Shown here: piece by piece, positions 27,862 through 36,964 of the stretch
Layout: each line of letters opens with the position of its first letter
How positions within the stretch are numbered: the stretch's first letter is position 1
DNA from: Bog-756 sp963839925
GTDB taxonomy: Bacteria > Actinomycetota > Acidimicrobiia > Acidimicrobiales > RAAP-2
Assembly (NCBI GenBank): GCA_963839925.1
Contig: CAWIWV010000001.1
Span: forward strand, 1-64,000
Reading direction: 5' to 3'
DNA: 64,000 bases
Notes under the pieces: generated by a model
Told to the model about the DNA's origin: nothing
What the model saw: the letters and a program-made list of their open reading frames with translations, nothing else
The model's database searches: none
Program-made: the position numbers and the translations under genes

Positions 27862-29162
27862 CCGTCACCGAGGCACCCAAGATCGTCACCAGCAGGCTCG
27901 AACACGAGGACTCGCACACCCTGAAGCGCTACCTCGCGACGGGCGGCTACGAGGGGCTGCGCAAGGCCCTCGGGATGACTCCCGAGCAGGTGGCCCACGA
28001 GGTGGACACAGCGAGCCTTCTCGGCCGGGGCGGCGCGGGGTTCCCCGCCGGTCGCAAGTGGGCGATGCTCCGCAAGAACCCGGTGACCTACCTCGTGGTG
28101 AACGGGGACGAGAGCGAGCCGGCCACCTTCAAGGACCACCTGCTCGTCGAGCGGGACCCCCACCAGTTGATCGAAGGGGTGCTCATCGCCGCCTATGCGC
28201 TGCAGGTGACCCAGGCGTTCATCTTCATCCGCGGCGAGTTCGCGCTCGGACTCGAACGGGTGCAGTCCGCACTCAACGAGGCCTACGGGCACGGTGCGGT
28301 GGGAGCCGACATCTTCGGATCGGGTTTCTCCCTCGACATCGTCGTGCACCCCGGGGCAGGCGCGTACATCTGCGGCGAGGAGACCGCCCTGCTCGAATCG
28401 CTCGAAGGCAAGCGCGGGTTCCCACGGATCAAGCCACCGTTCTTCCCCGCCGCCATCGGCCTCTACGGCGAACCCACCGTGGTCAACAACGTCGAGACCA
28501 TGTCCAACCTGCCTTGGATCGTCACCAACGGCGGCGCGGCGTTCGCCGCGCTCGGTGAAGGGCGCTCTGCAGGCACCCGCCTGTTCGCGCTGGCCGGGCA
28601 CGTCAACAACCCCGGCGTCTTCGAACTGGAGATGGTCAAGACCACCTTCGACGACCTGATCAACGCGCCGGTGCTCGGCGGCGGCATCCCCCACGGCCGG
28701 GCGCTCAAGGCGTTCATCCCCGGTGGCGTCTCCGCTCCGTGGTTCGGACCCGATCAGATCGACCTCCCGCTCGGACAGGACGAGGTGGCCGCTGCCGGCT
28801 CGATGCTCGGGTCGGGTTCGATCGTGGTGATGGATGATCACACCTGCGCGGTGCGCGCGGCCTGGCGGATCACCCGATTCTTCTTCCGCGAGTCGTGCGG
28901 CCAGTGCACCCCGTGCCGGGAGGGCGCGGGATGGCTGGAGAAGATCATGGCCCGCATCGAGACCGGCAACGGTCGCGAAGAGGACCTCGATCTCCTCCTC
29001 GATGCGTGCGACAACATCGCGCCGGGGCTCACCTGGCCCCCGCAACAGACCACGATCTGCGTGCTCGGGCCCTCCATCCCGTCTTCCATCGCGTCGGCGA
29101 TCAAGATGTTCCGCGACGAGTTCCTCGTGCACATCAAGGACGGGGGATGTCCCTATGCCTGA
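27858..29162 (+). CDS. nuoF: NADH-quinone oxidoreductase subunit F
   Basis: 51-kDa subunit that binds FMN and NADH and holds cluster N3. Seen: L-L-G-R-G-G-A-G-F-P-A-G-R-K-W (NADH/FMN), N-G-D-E-S-E-P-A-T-F-K-D, the Y-I-C-G-E-E-T-A-L-L-E-S-L loop, E-S-C-G-Q-C-T-P-C-R-E-G and a later T-I-C for the [4Fe-4S] cluster. 434 residues. GTG start overlaps nuoE; the stop lies inside the first codons of nuoG (8-bp overlap). Confidence 0.97.
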   Translation: MTVTEAPKIVTSRLEHEDSHTLKRYLATGGYEGLRKALGMTPEQVAHEVDTASLLGRGGAGFPAGRKWAMLRKNPVTYLVVNGDESEPATFKDHLLVERDPHQLIEGVLIAAYALQVTQAFIFIRGEFALGLERVQSALNEAYGHGAVGADIFGSGFSLDIVVHPGAGAYICGEETALLESLEGKRGFPRIKPPFFPAAIGLYGEPTVVNNVETMSNLPWIVTNGGAAFAALGEGRSAGTRLFALAGHVNNPGVFELEMVKTTFDDLINAPVLGGGIPHGRALKAFIPGGVSAPWFGPDQIDLPLGQDEVAAAGSMLGSGSIVVMDDHTCAVRAAWRITRFFFRESCGQCTPCREGAGWLEKIMARIETGNGREEDLDLLLDACDNIAPGLTWPPQQTTICVLGPSIPSSIASAIKMFRDEFLVHIKDGGCPYA

Positions 29163-31890
29163 GCAGACCGACCCCACCGAGGTCGAGACGGTCACTTTCA
29201 CCCTCGACGGGCGGGAGGTCACCGGCCGCAAGGGCGAGATGCTGATCGCCGCCGCCGAGCGTGCGGGCACTTTCATCCCGCGCTTCTGCTATCACCCGCG
29301 GATGAAGTCGGTCGGGGTCTGCAGGATGTGCCTGGTCGAGGTCAGCGGCCCACGCGGCGCCTCCCTCCAGCCCAGCTGCTACGTCGAGGTGCAAGCCGGG
29401 TCGGAGGTCGTGACCGACTCGGACAAGGTCAAGAAGGCCCAAGACGGCGTCCTCGAGTTCCTCCTGGTCAACCACCCGCTCGACTGCCCGGTCTGCGACA
29501 AGGGCGGCGAGTGCCCGCTGCAGGACCAGACCCTCGCCTACGGGCCGGGGGAGTCGCGCTTCGCCGAGGAGAAGCGTCACTTCGAGAAGCCGATCCCGAT
29601 CTCCGAGTTGGTGCTGCTCGACCGCGAGCGATGCATCCAGTGCAGCCGGTGCACCCGCTTCGCTGCAGAGGTCGCCGGCGAGGCCCAGATCGATTTCGCC
29701 GGTCGCGGCGAGCAGCTCTTGATCAGCACCTTTCCCGAGGTCCCCTTCACCTCCTACTTCTCGGGCAACACCGTGCAGATCTGCCCGGTCGGCGCGCTCA
29801 CCGCGTCGCCCTACCGCTTCGCCGCCCGCCCCTGGGATCTCGACCAGGTCGAGTCCACCTGCACGACGTGCGCGGTCGGGTGCCGGGTGGCCGTGCAGTC
29901 GTCCTCCAACCGGGTGACCCGGCTCCTCGGCATCGACTCGGATCCGGTCAACCACGGATGGCTCTGCGACAAGGGTCGGTTCGCGTTCGAGACGGTCAAC
30001 AGCGACGAGCGCCTGGTGGAGCCGCTCGTGCGCAAGGAAGGCGCGCTGGTCGCCACCTCGTGGTACGAAGCGCTCGCCGCGGTGGCCGAGGGTCTCAAGA
30101 AGTCGACCTCGACCGAGGGTGGTCCCGAATCGGTCGCGGTGCTCGGCGGCGCCCGGCTGAGCAACGAAGGGGCCTACGCCTGGGCCAAGCTCGCCAAGGG
30201 CGTGATCGGCACCGACTCGGTCGACGCCCAACTCGACGACGGGCTACCCGCCGATGTGGTGCTCGGACTGCCGCGGGCCACCATCGACCAGGCGGCCGGG
30301 GCCGACACGGTGATCGTCCTTACGGGCGACCTCCGAGAAGAGCTCCCGGTGCTCTTCCTGCGGTTGCGCGGAGCCGTCGTGGATGGCGAGCTCTCGTTGG
30401 TCGAGCTTTCGCCGCAGGCCGGCGCACTCACCCCTTACGCCGAAGCATCGCTGCGGTATGCACCGGGCGAGGCTGCCGCCTGTGCCCGCGCGTTGGTCGA
30501 CCCGAGCGCGCCGTGCCCGGCCTCGGTCGACCCCGACGTGCTGGCCCGAGCCCGGACACTCGCCGGCGCGGGTCGGGTGGTCGTGGTCGCGGGTCGGCCC
30601 TCACTGGCCGAGGACGGGGTCCTGGTGGCCGAGGCCGTCCAGGTGCTGGCCGGTGCTCTTCCCGACGCCCGCTTCCTTCCCGCGCTCCGTCGGGGCAACG
30701 TGAACGGCGCGCTCGACATGGGCCTCGCCCCCGGCCTGCTGCCCGGCCGGGTCGGCCTGGACGCGGGTCGCGACTGGTTCACCGACGGATGGGGTTCGGT
30801 GCCCACAGCTCGTGGGCGCGACGCGAGGGGGATCCTGCGCAGTGCCGGCGGCGACGCCGATTCGGGTCCGCGGGTCCGCACGCTGATCGTGCTCGGGGCC
30901 GACCCCTTGGGCGACTTCCCCGACCGGCGGTTGGCGGCACGCGCCCTCGACGGCGCCGAGTTCGTGGTCGCGGTCGCCTCGGCTCCCGGGCCGATCACCG
31001 ACCGGGCCGATGTGGTGCTGCCTGCAGCCGAGGCCCACGAGCGACCCGGCACCACCACCAACCTCGAAGGACGGGTCAGCCGCCTCGGACAGAAGCTCGT
31101 CCCCCCGGGACAAGCCTGGCCCGACTGGATGATCGCTGCCGAGCTGGCGGTCCACCTCGAAGCAGACCTCGGGCTCGATTCGGTCGGCGCGGTCTGGGAC
31201 GAGATCGAACGGCTTGCCCCCGCCTACCGCGGGATCACCCGCGCCGTGCTCGATGCCGCCGATGCGTCCGACGGCGTGATCGCGCCGCTTGCGGCCACCC
31301 CGGTGACCATCGGCACCGTGGACCGGCTGCTGGATCCGATCGCGTTTCCGGGTGTCGAGTCGGTCGAGCGTCAGGGGGCTCCACCCCGCGCCGGTCTTGC
31401 CGAGCCACCGACGGCCGGCATCGGCGAGGAGCCCGCAGAGTCCGGGGAAGGGGCCGGCCGCCCGGTCCGACCCGCGCCAGTCACCGGTCCGGTGGATCTG
31501 GTCCTTCCCAACCTCCCTCCGGTCGACGGCTACTCGGTGCGCCTGGTGGCCTCGCGGTCGCTCTACGACCTCGGTGCTGCGGTGAGTGCAGCTCCAGCCC
31601 TCGCCGGCCTGGTCGCACCGTCGCCGCTCCGGGCCAACCCGCACGACCTCGACGACCTCGGGGTGACCCCGGGAGGATCGGTTCGCCTGCGCAGCGCGTC
31701 GGCGTCGGTGCTGGCGACGGTCGTTCCCGACCCGTCACTCCCGCGCAAGGTGGTCTCCGCCGACTTCAACCGCCGGCTGCAGGCCGGCACTTCCGTGTCG
31801 AACGGGGGGACGGGGGACACCGGGTCGACGGTCGCCGAGCTGATCGACGCCGCCACGCCGGTGGTCGAGATGCGGATGGAGACCCCATGA
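29155..31890 (+). CDS. nuoG: NADH-quinone oxidoreductase subunit G
   Basis: 75-kDa electron-wire subunit, 911 residues. N-terminal [2Fe-2S] ferredoxin domain (F-C-Y-H-P, G-V-C-R-M-C-L-V-E), the His/Cys cluster in H-P-L-D-C-P-V-C-D-K-G-G-E-C-P-L-Q-D, and C-I-Q-C-S-R-C-T-R-F. The extra T-C-T-T-C-A-V-G-C cluster (N7 type) starts the molybdopterin-oxidoreductase-like region. That region shows A-P-G-P-I-T-D-R-A-D-V-V-L-P-A and ends with an MGD-domain-like segment, although no cofactor is expected there. ATGA overlap with nuoH. Confidence 0.95.
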   Translation: MPEQTDPTEVETVTFTLDGREVTGRKGEMLIAAAERAGTFIPRFCYHPRMKSVGVCRMCLVEVSGPRGASLQPSCYVEVQAGSEVVTDSDKVKKAQDGVLEFLLVNHPLDCPVCDKGGECPLQDQTLAYGPGESRFAEEKRHFEKPIPISELVLLDRERCIQCSRCTRFAAEVAGEAQIDFAGRGEQLLISTFPEVPFTSYFSGNTVQICPVGALTASPYRFAARPWDLDQVESTCTTCAVGCRVAVQSSSNRVTRLLGIDSDPVNHGWLCDKGRFAFETVNSDERLVEPLVRKEGALVATSWYEALAAVAEGLKKSTSTEGGPESVAVLGGARLSNEGAYAWAKLAKGVIGTDSVDAQLDDGLPADVVLGLPRATIDQAAGADTVIVLTGDLREELPVLFLRLRGAVVDGELSLVELSPQAGALTPYAEASLRYAPGEAAACARALVDPSAPCPASVDPDVLARARTLAGAGRVVVVAGRPSLAEDGVLVAEAVQVLAGALPDARFLPALRRGNVNGALDMGLAPGLLPGRVGLDAGRDWFTDGWGSVPTARGRDARGILRSAGGDADSGPRVRTLIVLGADPLGDFPDRRLAARALDGAEFVVAVASAPGPITDRADVVLPAAEAHERPGTTTNLEGRVSRLGQKLVPPGQAWPDWMIAAELAVHLEADLGLDSVGAVWDEIERLAPAYRGITRAVLDAADASDGVIAPLAATPVTIGTVDRLLDPIAFPGVESVERQGAPPRAGLAEPPTAGIGEEPAESGEGAGRPVRPAPVTGPVDLVLPNLPPVDGYSVRLVASRSLYDLGAAVSAAPALAGLVAPSPLRANPHDLDDLGVTPGGSVRLRSASASVLATVVPDPSLPRKVVSADFNRRLQAGTSVSNGGTGDTGSTVAELIDAATPVVEMRMETP

Positions 31891-33146
31891 GCCCGCTCGC
31901 ATCCGTTGTCCACTCGCTGTTCGCGGCAGGGGATCCCCTCTACATGAACGGGGTCGGCTGGGCGGTCTTCCTCATCGTGATCATCAAGGTGCTGGTCATC
32001 TTCGGCTTCCTGATGGTGTCGGTGATGTTGATGATCTGGTTCGAGCGCAAGGTGATCTCGGACATGCAGAGCCGGATCGGACCGAACCGGGCCGGTCCCT
32101 TCGGGATCGCCCAGACCATGGCCGACGGGATCAAGCTCTTCTTCAAGGAAGACCTGCTGCCCGAGCAGGCCGACCGGTCGGTGTTCATCCTCGCCCCCTA
32201 CATCACCATCATCACCGCGTTCCTGTCGTTTGCCATCGTGCCGTTCGGGGGCGTCGTGACCGTTGCCGGGCACACCTTCGAACTGCAGCTCGCCGATCCG
32301 CCGATGGGCATCCTGTTCCTGTTGGCGATGTCCGCGATCGGCGTGTACGGCGTGATGCTCGCCGGTTGGTCGTCGGGCTCCAAGTACCCGCTGCTCGGCT
32401 CGGTGCGCGCGTCGGCCCAGATGATCTCTTACGAGGCCGCGCTCGGCATGACGGTGGTGACCGTGGTGCTGATCACCGGCTCGCTGAGCACCCGGACGAT
32501 CGTCGACGCGCAAGCCGGCCACTTGTGGCAGTGGAACGCCATCAGGTTGGGCGTGGTGCCGTTCCTCATCTTCTTCATCGCGGTCATCGCCGAAACCAAC
32601 CGGCCGCCCTTCGATCTGGTCGAGGCCGACTCCGAGCTGGTCGGCGGGTTCGTGACCGAGTACTCGTCCATCCGCTTCGCCCTGTTCTTCCTCGCCGAGT
32701 TCATGAACACCATCACCATGTCCGCCATCACGGTGACCCTGTTCTTCGGCGGGCCGGACGGCCCGGTGCCCCACATCCCCCACCTCTACTGGCTCTGGCC
32801 GATTCTCTGGTTCCTCGGCAAGACCCTGGTCTTCCTCTTCGTGTTCGTCTGGCTGCGGGCGGCCCTTCCCCGGTTGCGCTACGACCAGCTCATGGACCTG
32901 GGGTGGAAGCGCCTGATCCCGCTGTCGCTCGGCTGGCTGATGATCGTCGCCGGGGCGGTCATCGACGGATGGTGGGGCTTCGGCCTGGGACTCGCCGTCG
33001 TCGCTGCAGCGGTCACCCTCACCCGGGCGTTCTCGATCGGCGGGGAACGGGAGGCCACCCGTGCGATCGTCCCGGTGGTCGGCCCTCGCCTCTGGCGGCG
33101 CCCCGAAGAACCCACCCCGACCCCGGTCGGAGGAGGTGACGGCTGA
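31887..33146 (+). CDS. nuoH: NADH-quinone oxidoreductase subunit H
   Basis: Membrane subunit that closes the quinone chamber and starts the proton path. About eight or nine helices. Conserved: W-F-E-R-K-V-I-S-D-M-Q-S-R-I-G-P-N-R-A-G-P and, later, E-T-N-R-P-P-F-D-L-V-E-A-D-S-E-L-V-G-G-F. 419 residues; the extra C-terminal ~50 residues end in a polar tail. TGATG junction with nuoI. Confidence 0.97.
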   Translation: MSPLASVVHSLFAAGDPLYMNGVGWAVFLIVIIKVLVIFGFLMVSVMLMIWFERKVISDMQSRIGPNRAGPFGIAQTMADGIKLFFKEDLLPEQADRSVFILAPYITIITAFLSFAIVPFGGVVTVAGHTFELQLADPPMGILFLLAMSAIGVYGVMLAGWSSGSKYPLLGSVRASAQMISYEAALGMTVVTVVLITGSLSTRTIVDAQAGHLWQWNAIRLGVVPFLIFFIAVIAETNRPPFDLVEADSELVGGFVTEYSSIRFALFFLAEFMNTITMSAITVTLFFGGPDGPVPHIPHLYWLWPILWFLGKTLVFLFVFVWLRAALPRLRYDQLMDLGWKRLIPLSLGWLMIVAGAVIDGWWGFGLGLAVVAAAVTLTRAFSIGGEREATRAIVPVVGPRLWRRPEEPTPTPVGGGDG

Positions 33147-34006
33147 TGGACACCCCCCGACCGCCGGAGCAGCGGCAGAACTTCCTCGGCGGGTTCAAGC
33201 TGACCCTCGAACACCTGGGACGGCCACCGGTCACCCGGCAGTACCCCGAGGAGAAGCGGCCCAAGCAGCCGCGCCAGCACGGCCGTCACGTGCTCAACCG
33301 CTACGAAGACGGTATGGAGAAGTGCATCGGCTGCGAGCTGTGCGCGGGGGTCTGCCCGGCAGACTGCATCTACGTGCGCGGGCTGGACAACCCGCCCGAT
33401 CATCCGGTGTCGCCCGGCGAGCGCTACGGGTACGTCTACGAGATCAACTTCCTGCGTTGCATCCACTGCGACCTGTGTGTCGAGGCCTGTCCCACCGAGG
33501 CGATCACCGAGTCGAAGTTGATGGAGTTCTCGTTCACCAACCGCAACGACGCCATCTACACCAAAGAGGAGCTCCTCGTCGACGACGACGGAAAGCCCAA
33601 GCGGATGCCGTGGGAGGACTGGCGAGAGGGAGACGACCTGCACACCTCGGGGTGGATGCGGGCGACCTCACCCTCGGGGAGTGCCGAGTTCGAGGGTCGG
33701 GTGCAGTGGTCCGGCGAGCTCGGCTTCGGCGTCCGCTACCCAGAGGGTGGGCAGACCGGAGCGCGGGACGACGCAGCCACCGGCAGCAAGCAGCTGCGCG
33801 ACACCCTCGAGCGCCACCTCCGGCCGAGCGATCTCCCTGCGGCAAAGCGCGGACCACGCGGGGCGATCGGTCGCATGCTCGAGAAGGCTGAGCGATTCGC
33901 GCCGGGGGCCGGCAAGAAGCACCGTGAGAAGGTCGACGCCGATTACGCCCGCTCGGTGGCGGACGGCAATGTCGAGACCCATCAGGGCGGGACGGGCGTC
34001 GCCTGA
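33146..34006 (+). CDS. nuoI: NADH-quinone oxidoreductase subunit I
   Basis: Ferredoxin-like subunit with two [4Fe-4S] clusters (N6a/N6b): C-I-G-C-E-L-C-A-G-V-C-P-A-D-C and C-I-H-C-D-L-C-V-E-A-C-P-T-E-A. 286 residues; the core ends around residue 160 and is followed by a ~125-residue hydrophilic C-terminal extension with unknown role. Starts and ends in TGATG overlaps. Confidence 0.96.
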   Translation: MDTPRPPEQRQNFLGGFKLTLEHLGRPPVTRQYPEEKRPKQPRQHGRHVLNRYEDGMEKCIGCELCAGVCPADCIYVRGLDNPPDHPVSPGERYGYVYEINFLRCIHCDLCVEACPTEAITESKLMEFSFTNRNDAIYTKEELLVDDDGKPKRMPWEDWREGDDLHTSGWMRATSPSGSAEFEGRVQWSGELGFGVRYPEGGQTGARDDAATGSKQLRDTLERHLRPSDLPAAKRGPRGAIGRMLEKAERFAPGAGKKHREKVDADYARSVADGNVETHQGGTGVA

Positions 34007-34725
34007 TGGCAGCTGTGCTTCCTGCGACGTTGAGCGCGATCCTGGCCGTGGCGTCCTCCCACCCGTCGTGGGTGGACGTCGGCACCTTCTCCGTCTCCGC
34101 TGCCATCGTGCTCTCGGGCGCGATCGGGGTGGTGGTCGCGCGCAATCCTGTGCACGCAGCACTGATGTTGGTGATGACCCTGTTCGGCGTGGCGGTGCTC
34201 TTCGTGCTGCTCCAGGACCCGTTCCTCGCCGCGGTGCAGGTGATCGTCTACGCGGGCGCCATCGTGGTGCTCTTCTTGTTCGTGATCATGTTCCTCGGCG
34301 TCGACCGCGAGGAGAACATCGCGTTCGAGCCGCTCCGCGGTCAACGGCCGCTCGCGGTCGGTCTGGTCATCCTCGGCACAACCGCCATCTTCTTGTTGGG
34401 CGAGGTCTCCAAATGGACGACCGGCGCGCCGAGCGTGGCCGGGCCGTCCGCTGGGCGGGAGTCGAACGTCTACCTGTTGGGCAAGTCGGTGTATACCACC
34501 TATCTCTTCCCCTTCGAGTCGACCGCGGCACTGTTGATCATTGCGGTGGTGGGAGCGGTCGTGCTCGCCCGGCGTCCGCACGAGGCAGGCTCGCCGGCCG
34601 GCACCACTGAGCTGAGTCCCCCGGTCGAGCCGACCGCGGCCGTTGACGAGAGCCCAGAGGACGAGGGGGGCGCAGCGAACCAGGTGCAGGAGGAGAGCAT
34701 GTCGGAAGAGGGCGGGCGCGCATGA
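34006..34725 (+). CDS. nuoJ: NADH-quinone oxidoreductase subunit J
   Basis: Membrane subunit with five helices; V-V-A-R-N-P-V-H-A-A-L in helix 2 and V-I-V-Y-A-G-A-I-V-V-L-F-L-F-V-I-M-F in helix 3 are diagnostic (the helix 3 pi-bulge region). 239 residues with a polar Glu-rich tail. ATGA overlap with nuoK. Confidence 0.94.
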   Translation: MAAVLPATLSAILAVASSHPSWVDVGTFSVSAAIVLSGAIGVVVARNPVHAALMLVMTLFGVAVLFVLLQDPFLAAVQVIVYAGAIVVLFLFVIMFLGVDREENIAFEPLRGQRPLAVGLVILGTTAIFLLGEVSKWTTGAPSVAGPSAGRESNVYLLGKSVYTTYLFPFESTAALLIIAVVGAVVLARRPHEAGSPAGTTELSPPVEPTAAVDESPEDEGGAANQVQEESMSEEGGRA

Positions 34726-35027
34726 CCATCAACCCGGACTGGTACCTGTCGCTCAGCGTCGTCGTGTTCGCCATCGGCGCTCTGGGCGTGCTGATCCGCC
34801 GGAACGTGCTGATCATGTTCATGTGCGTCGAGCTGATGCTCAACGCCGCCAACTTGGCCTTCGTCACCTTCGCCCGCATGCTCCACGACATCGGCGGTCA
34901 GGTGCTGGTGTTCTTCGTGCTGGTGGTCGCCGCTGCCGAGGTGGTGGTCGGGCTGGGGATCGTGGTCGCGATCTTCCGTCGCAGGACGAGCACGACCGCC
35001 GACGATCTTCACCTGATGAAGGGCTGA
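34722..35027 (+). CDS. nuoK: NADH-quinone oxidoreductase subunit K
   Basis: Small three-helix Mrp-like subunit, 101 residues. Membrane glutamates of the proton path are present in M-C-V-E-L-M-L-N-A-A-N (helix 2) and A-A-A-E-V-V-V-G-L (helix 3). Length and layout are normal. Confidence 0.96.
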   Translation: MTINPDWYLSLSVVVFAIGALGVLIRRNVLIMFMCVELMLNAANLAFVTFARMLHDIGGQVLVFFVLVVAAAEVVVGLGIVVAIFRRRTSTTADDLHLMKG

Positions 35028-35035
35028 CCACGACG

Positions 35036-36964
35036 ATGCTCCACGTGACCTACCTCATCATCTTGCTGCCCCTGATCGGGTTCGTGGTCCAACTGGTCGC
35101 CGGACGTCGCCTCGGGGACCCCCTCGCCGGAGTCGTGGCGACCGCGTTCATCGTCGGGTCGTTCGTGATCGCGGTGGGGATGTACATCGACCTCCTCACC
35201 ATCAACGAGCCGGTGCGGTCGTTCACCCAGGACCTCTGGACCTGGATCCCGGTGGGTCAGCTGCAGGTCAAAGCAGGACTGTTCGTCGACCCGCTGTCGA
35301 TCACCATGGTCCTGTTCGTGACCGGGGTGAGCTCGCTCATCCACCTGTACTCGATCGGGTACATGAAGGGCGACCCCGACTACCCGAAGTTCTTCCTCTA
35401 CATGAACCTCTTCGTCGCCTCGATGCTGATCCTGGTGCTCGGCAGCAACCTGTTGGTCACCTTCGTCGGCTGGGAAGGTGTGGGGACCTGTTCCTACTGG
35501 CTCGTCTCGTTCTGGTTCACCCGCAACTCGGCGGCCAGCGCCGGCAAGAAGGCCTTCGTCTACAACCGGATCGGCGATGTCGGCTTCCTCTTGGCGATGT
35601 TCCTGGTCTTCAGCAAGGTCCATTCGCTCGACTACTCGACGATCTTCTCCCACATCGACTCGATCGGCTCAGGCAACATCACCGCCATCTGTCTTCTCCT
35701 GCTGGTCGGGGTGATGGGCAAGTCCGCCCAGATCCCACTGTTCCCCTGGCTGGCCGACGCCATGGAGGGCCCGACCCCGGTGTCCGCACTGATCCACGCC
35801 GCGACCATGGTGACCGCGGGCGTCTATCTCCTGTGCCGGATCAATCCACTGCTCCACGCCTCTCCGGACGCCTCGCTGACCGTGGCCTGCATCGGCGCGG
35901 CGACGGCGTTCGTCGCGGCCACCATCGCCTGTGCGCAGCAGGACATCAAGAAGGTGCTCGCCTACTCGACGGTCTCCCAGCTCGGGTACATGTTCTTGGC
36001 CATCGGCTGCGGGGCGTATGTGGCGGCCATCTTCTTGATGGTGGCCCACGCCTTCTTCAAGGGGCTGCTCTTCCTCGGTGCGGGGTCGACGATCCACGGA
36101 CTCCACGACGAGCAGGATTTGAAACGGATGGGCAACCTGCGTAAGTACATGCCGATCACCTTCGCGACGTTCGCGGTCGGCTGGCTGGCCATCGCCGGGG
36201 TGCCGCCCCTCTCCGGGTTCTGGGCGAAGGGGGATGTGCTGCAGAACGCGTGGGCGGCCCACCCGGGCTTGTGGGTGGTCGGGGTGATCACCGCCGCGCT
36301 CACCGCGTACTACATGAGCCGCCTCACCGGACTGGCTTTCTTCGGCACGGATCGCTGGTCCGAGGCGGTGCCGATCGACGCGGACCACGACATGGCGAAT
36401 GCACATCACGCGGAGGGCGCGATCTCCGAGCCACACGAATCACGGCCGGTCATGACGATCCCGTTGTGGATCCTCGCGTTCTTCGCCGCCACGGCCGGTC
36501 TGTTGGCGCTGTCGAACGTCCACTTCTCGCTCTCCAACTTCGTCGATCCGGTGTTCGGGTCCAACCTCTACAGCGACAACCTCGGGAGTGGCGCCGTCTG
36601 GACCCTGTCCATCGTCGACGCGGTCATCGCGTTGGGCGGCGTGTTGGTCGGCCTCCGGTTGTGGATGAACACGTCCGAACGACCGAACCTCGAGCGGGCG
36701 TTCCTCGAGCACTCGTGGTACATCAACGAGTTCTACGACACGATCCTTGGACGACCCCTCGAGCGGTTGGCCGCGTTCAGTGCCACGGTCATCGACACCG
36801 AGGTCATCGACGGGGGCGTCAACGGAGTGGCCACCTTGGTTCGGAAGTCGGGCTCGCTGATCCGACGCGGGGAGACCGGCTATCTCCGCAACTACGTGTT
36901 GGGAATCATGTTCGGCACCGTGCTCGTGCTCGCCTTCATGCTGACCCGGTTGTGGTGGAACTGA
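35036..36964 (+). CDS. nuoL: NADH-quinone oxidoreductase subunit L
   Basis: Antiporter-like proton-pumping subunit, 642 residues, with the distal lateral helix at the C-terminus. Seen: F-V-G-W-E-G-V-G-T-C-S-Y-W-L (key Glu), Q-I-P-L-F-P-W-L-A-D-A-M-E-G-P-T-P-V-S-A-L-I-H-A (split as usual over helix 7-8) and S-Q-L-G-Y-M. ATG 35036 lies 8 bp after the nuoK stop, the largest gap in the operon after nuoA-nuoB. TGATG with nuoM. Confidence 0.97.
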   Translation: MLHVTYLIILLPLIGFVVQLVAGRRLGDPLAGVVATAFIVGSFVIAVGMYIDLLTINEPVRSFTQDLWTWIPVGQLQVKAGLFVDPLSITMVLFVTGVSSLIHLYSIGYMKGDPDYPKFFLYMNLFVASMLILVLGSNLLVTFVGWEGVGTCSYWLVSFWFTRNSAASAGKKAFVYNRIGDVGFLLAMFLVFSKVHSLDYSTIFSHIDSIGSGNITAICLLLLVGVMGKSAQIPLFPWLADAMEGPTPVSALIHAATMVTAGVYLLCRINPLLHASPDASLTVACIGAATAFVAATIACAQQDIKKVLAYSTVSQLGYMFLAIGCGAYVAAIFLMVAHAFFKGLLFLGAGSTIHGLHDEQDLKRMGNLRKYMPITFATFAVGWLAIAGVPPLSGFWAKGDVLQNAWAAHPGLWVVGVITAALTAYYMSRLTGLAFFGTDRWSEAVPIDADHDMANAHHAEGAISEPHESRPVMTIPLWILAFFAATAGLLALSNVHFSLSNFVDPVFGSNLYSDNLGSGAVWTLSIVDAVIALGGVLVGLRLWMNTSERPNLERAFLEHSWYINEFYDTILGRPLERLAAFSATVIDTEVIDGGVNGVATLVRKSGSLIRRGETGYLRNYVLGIMFGTVLVLAFMLTRLWWN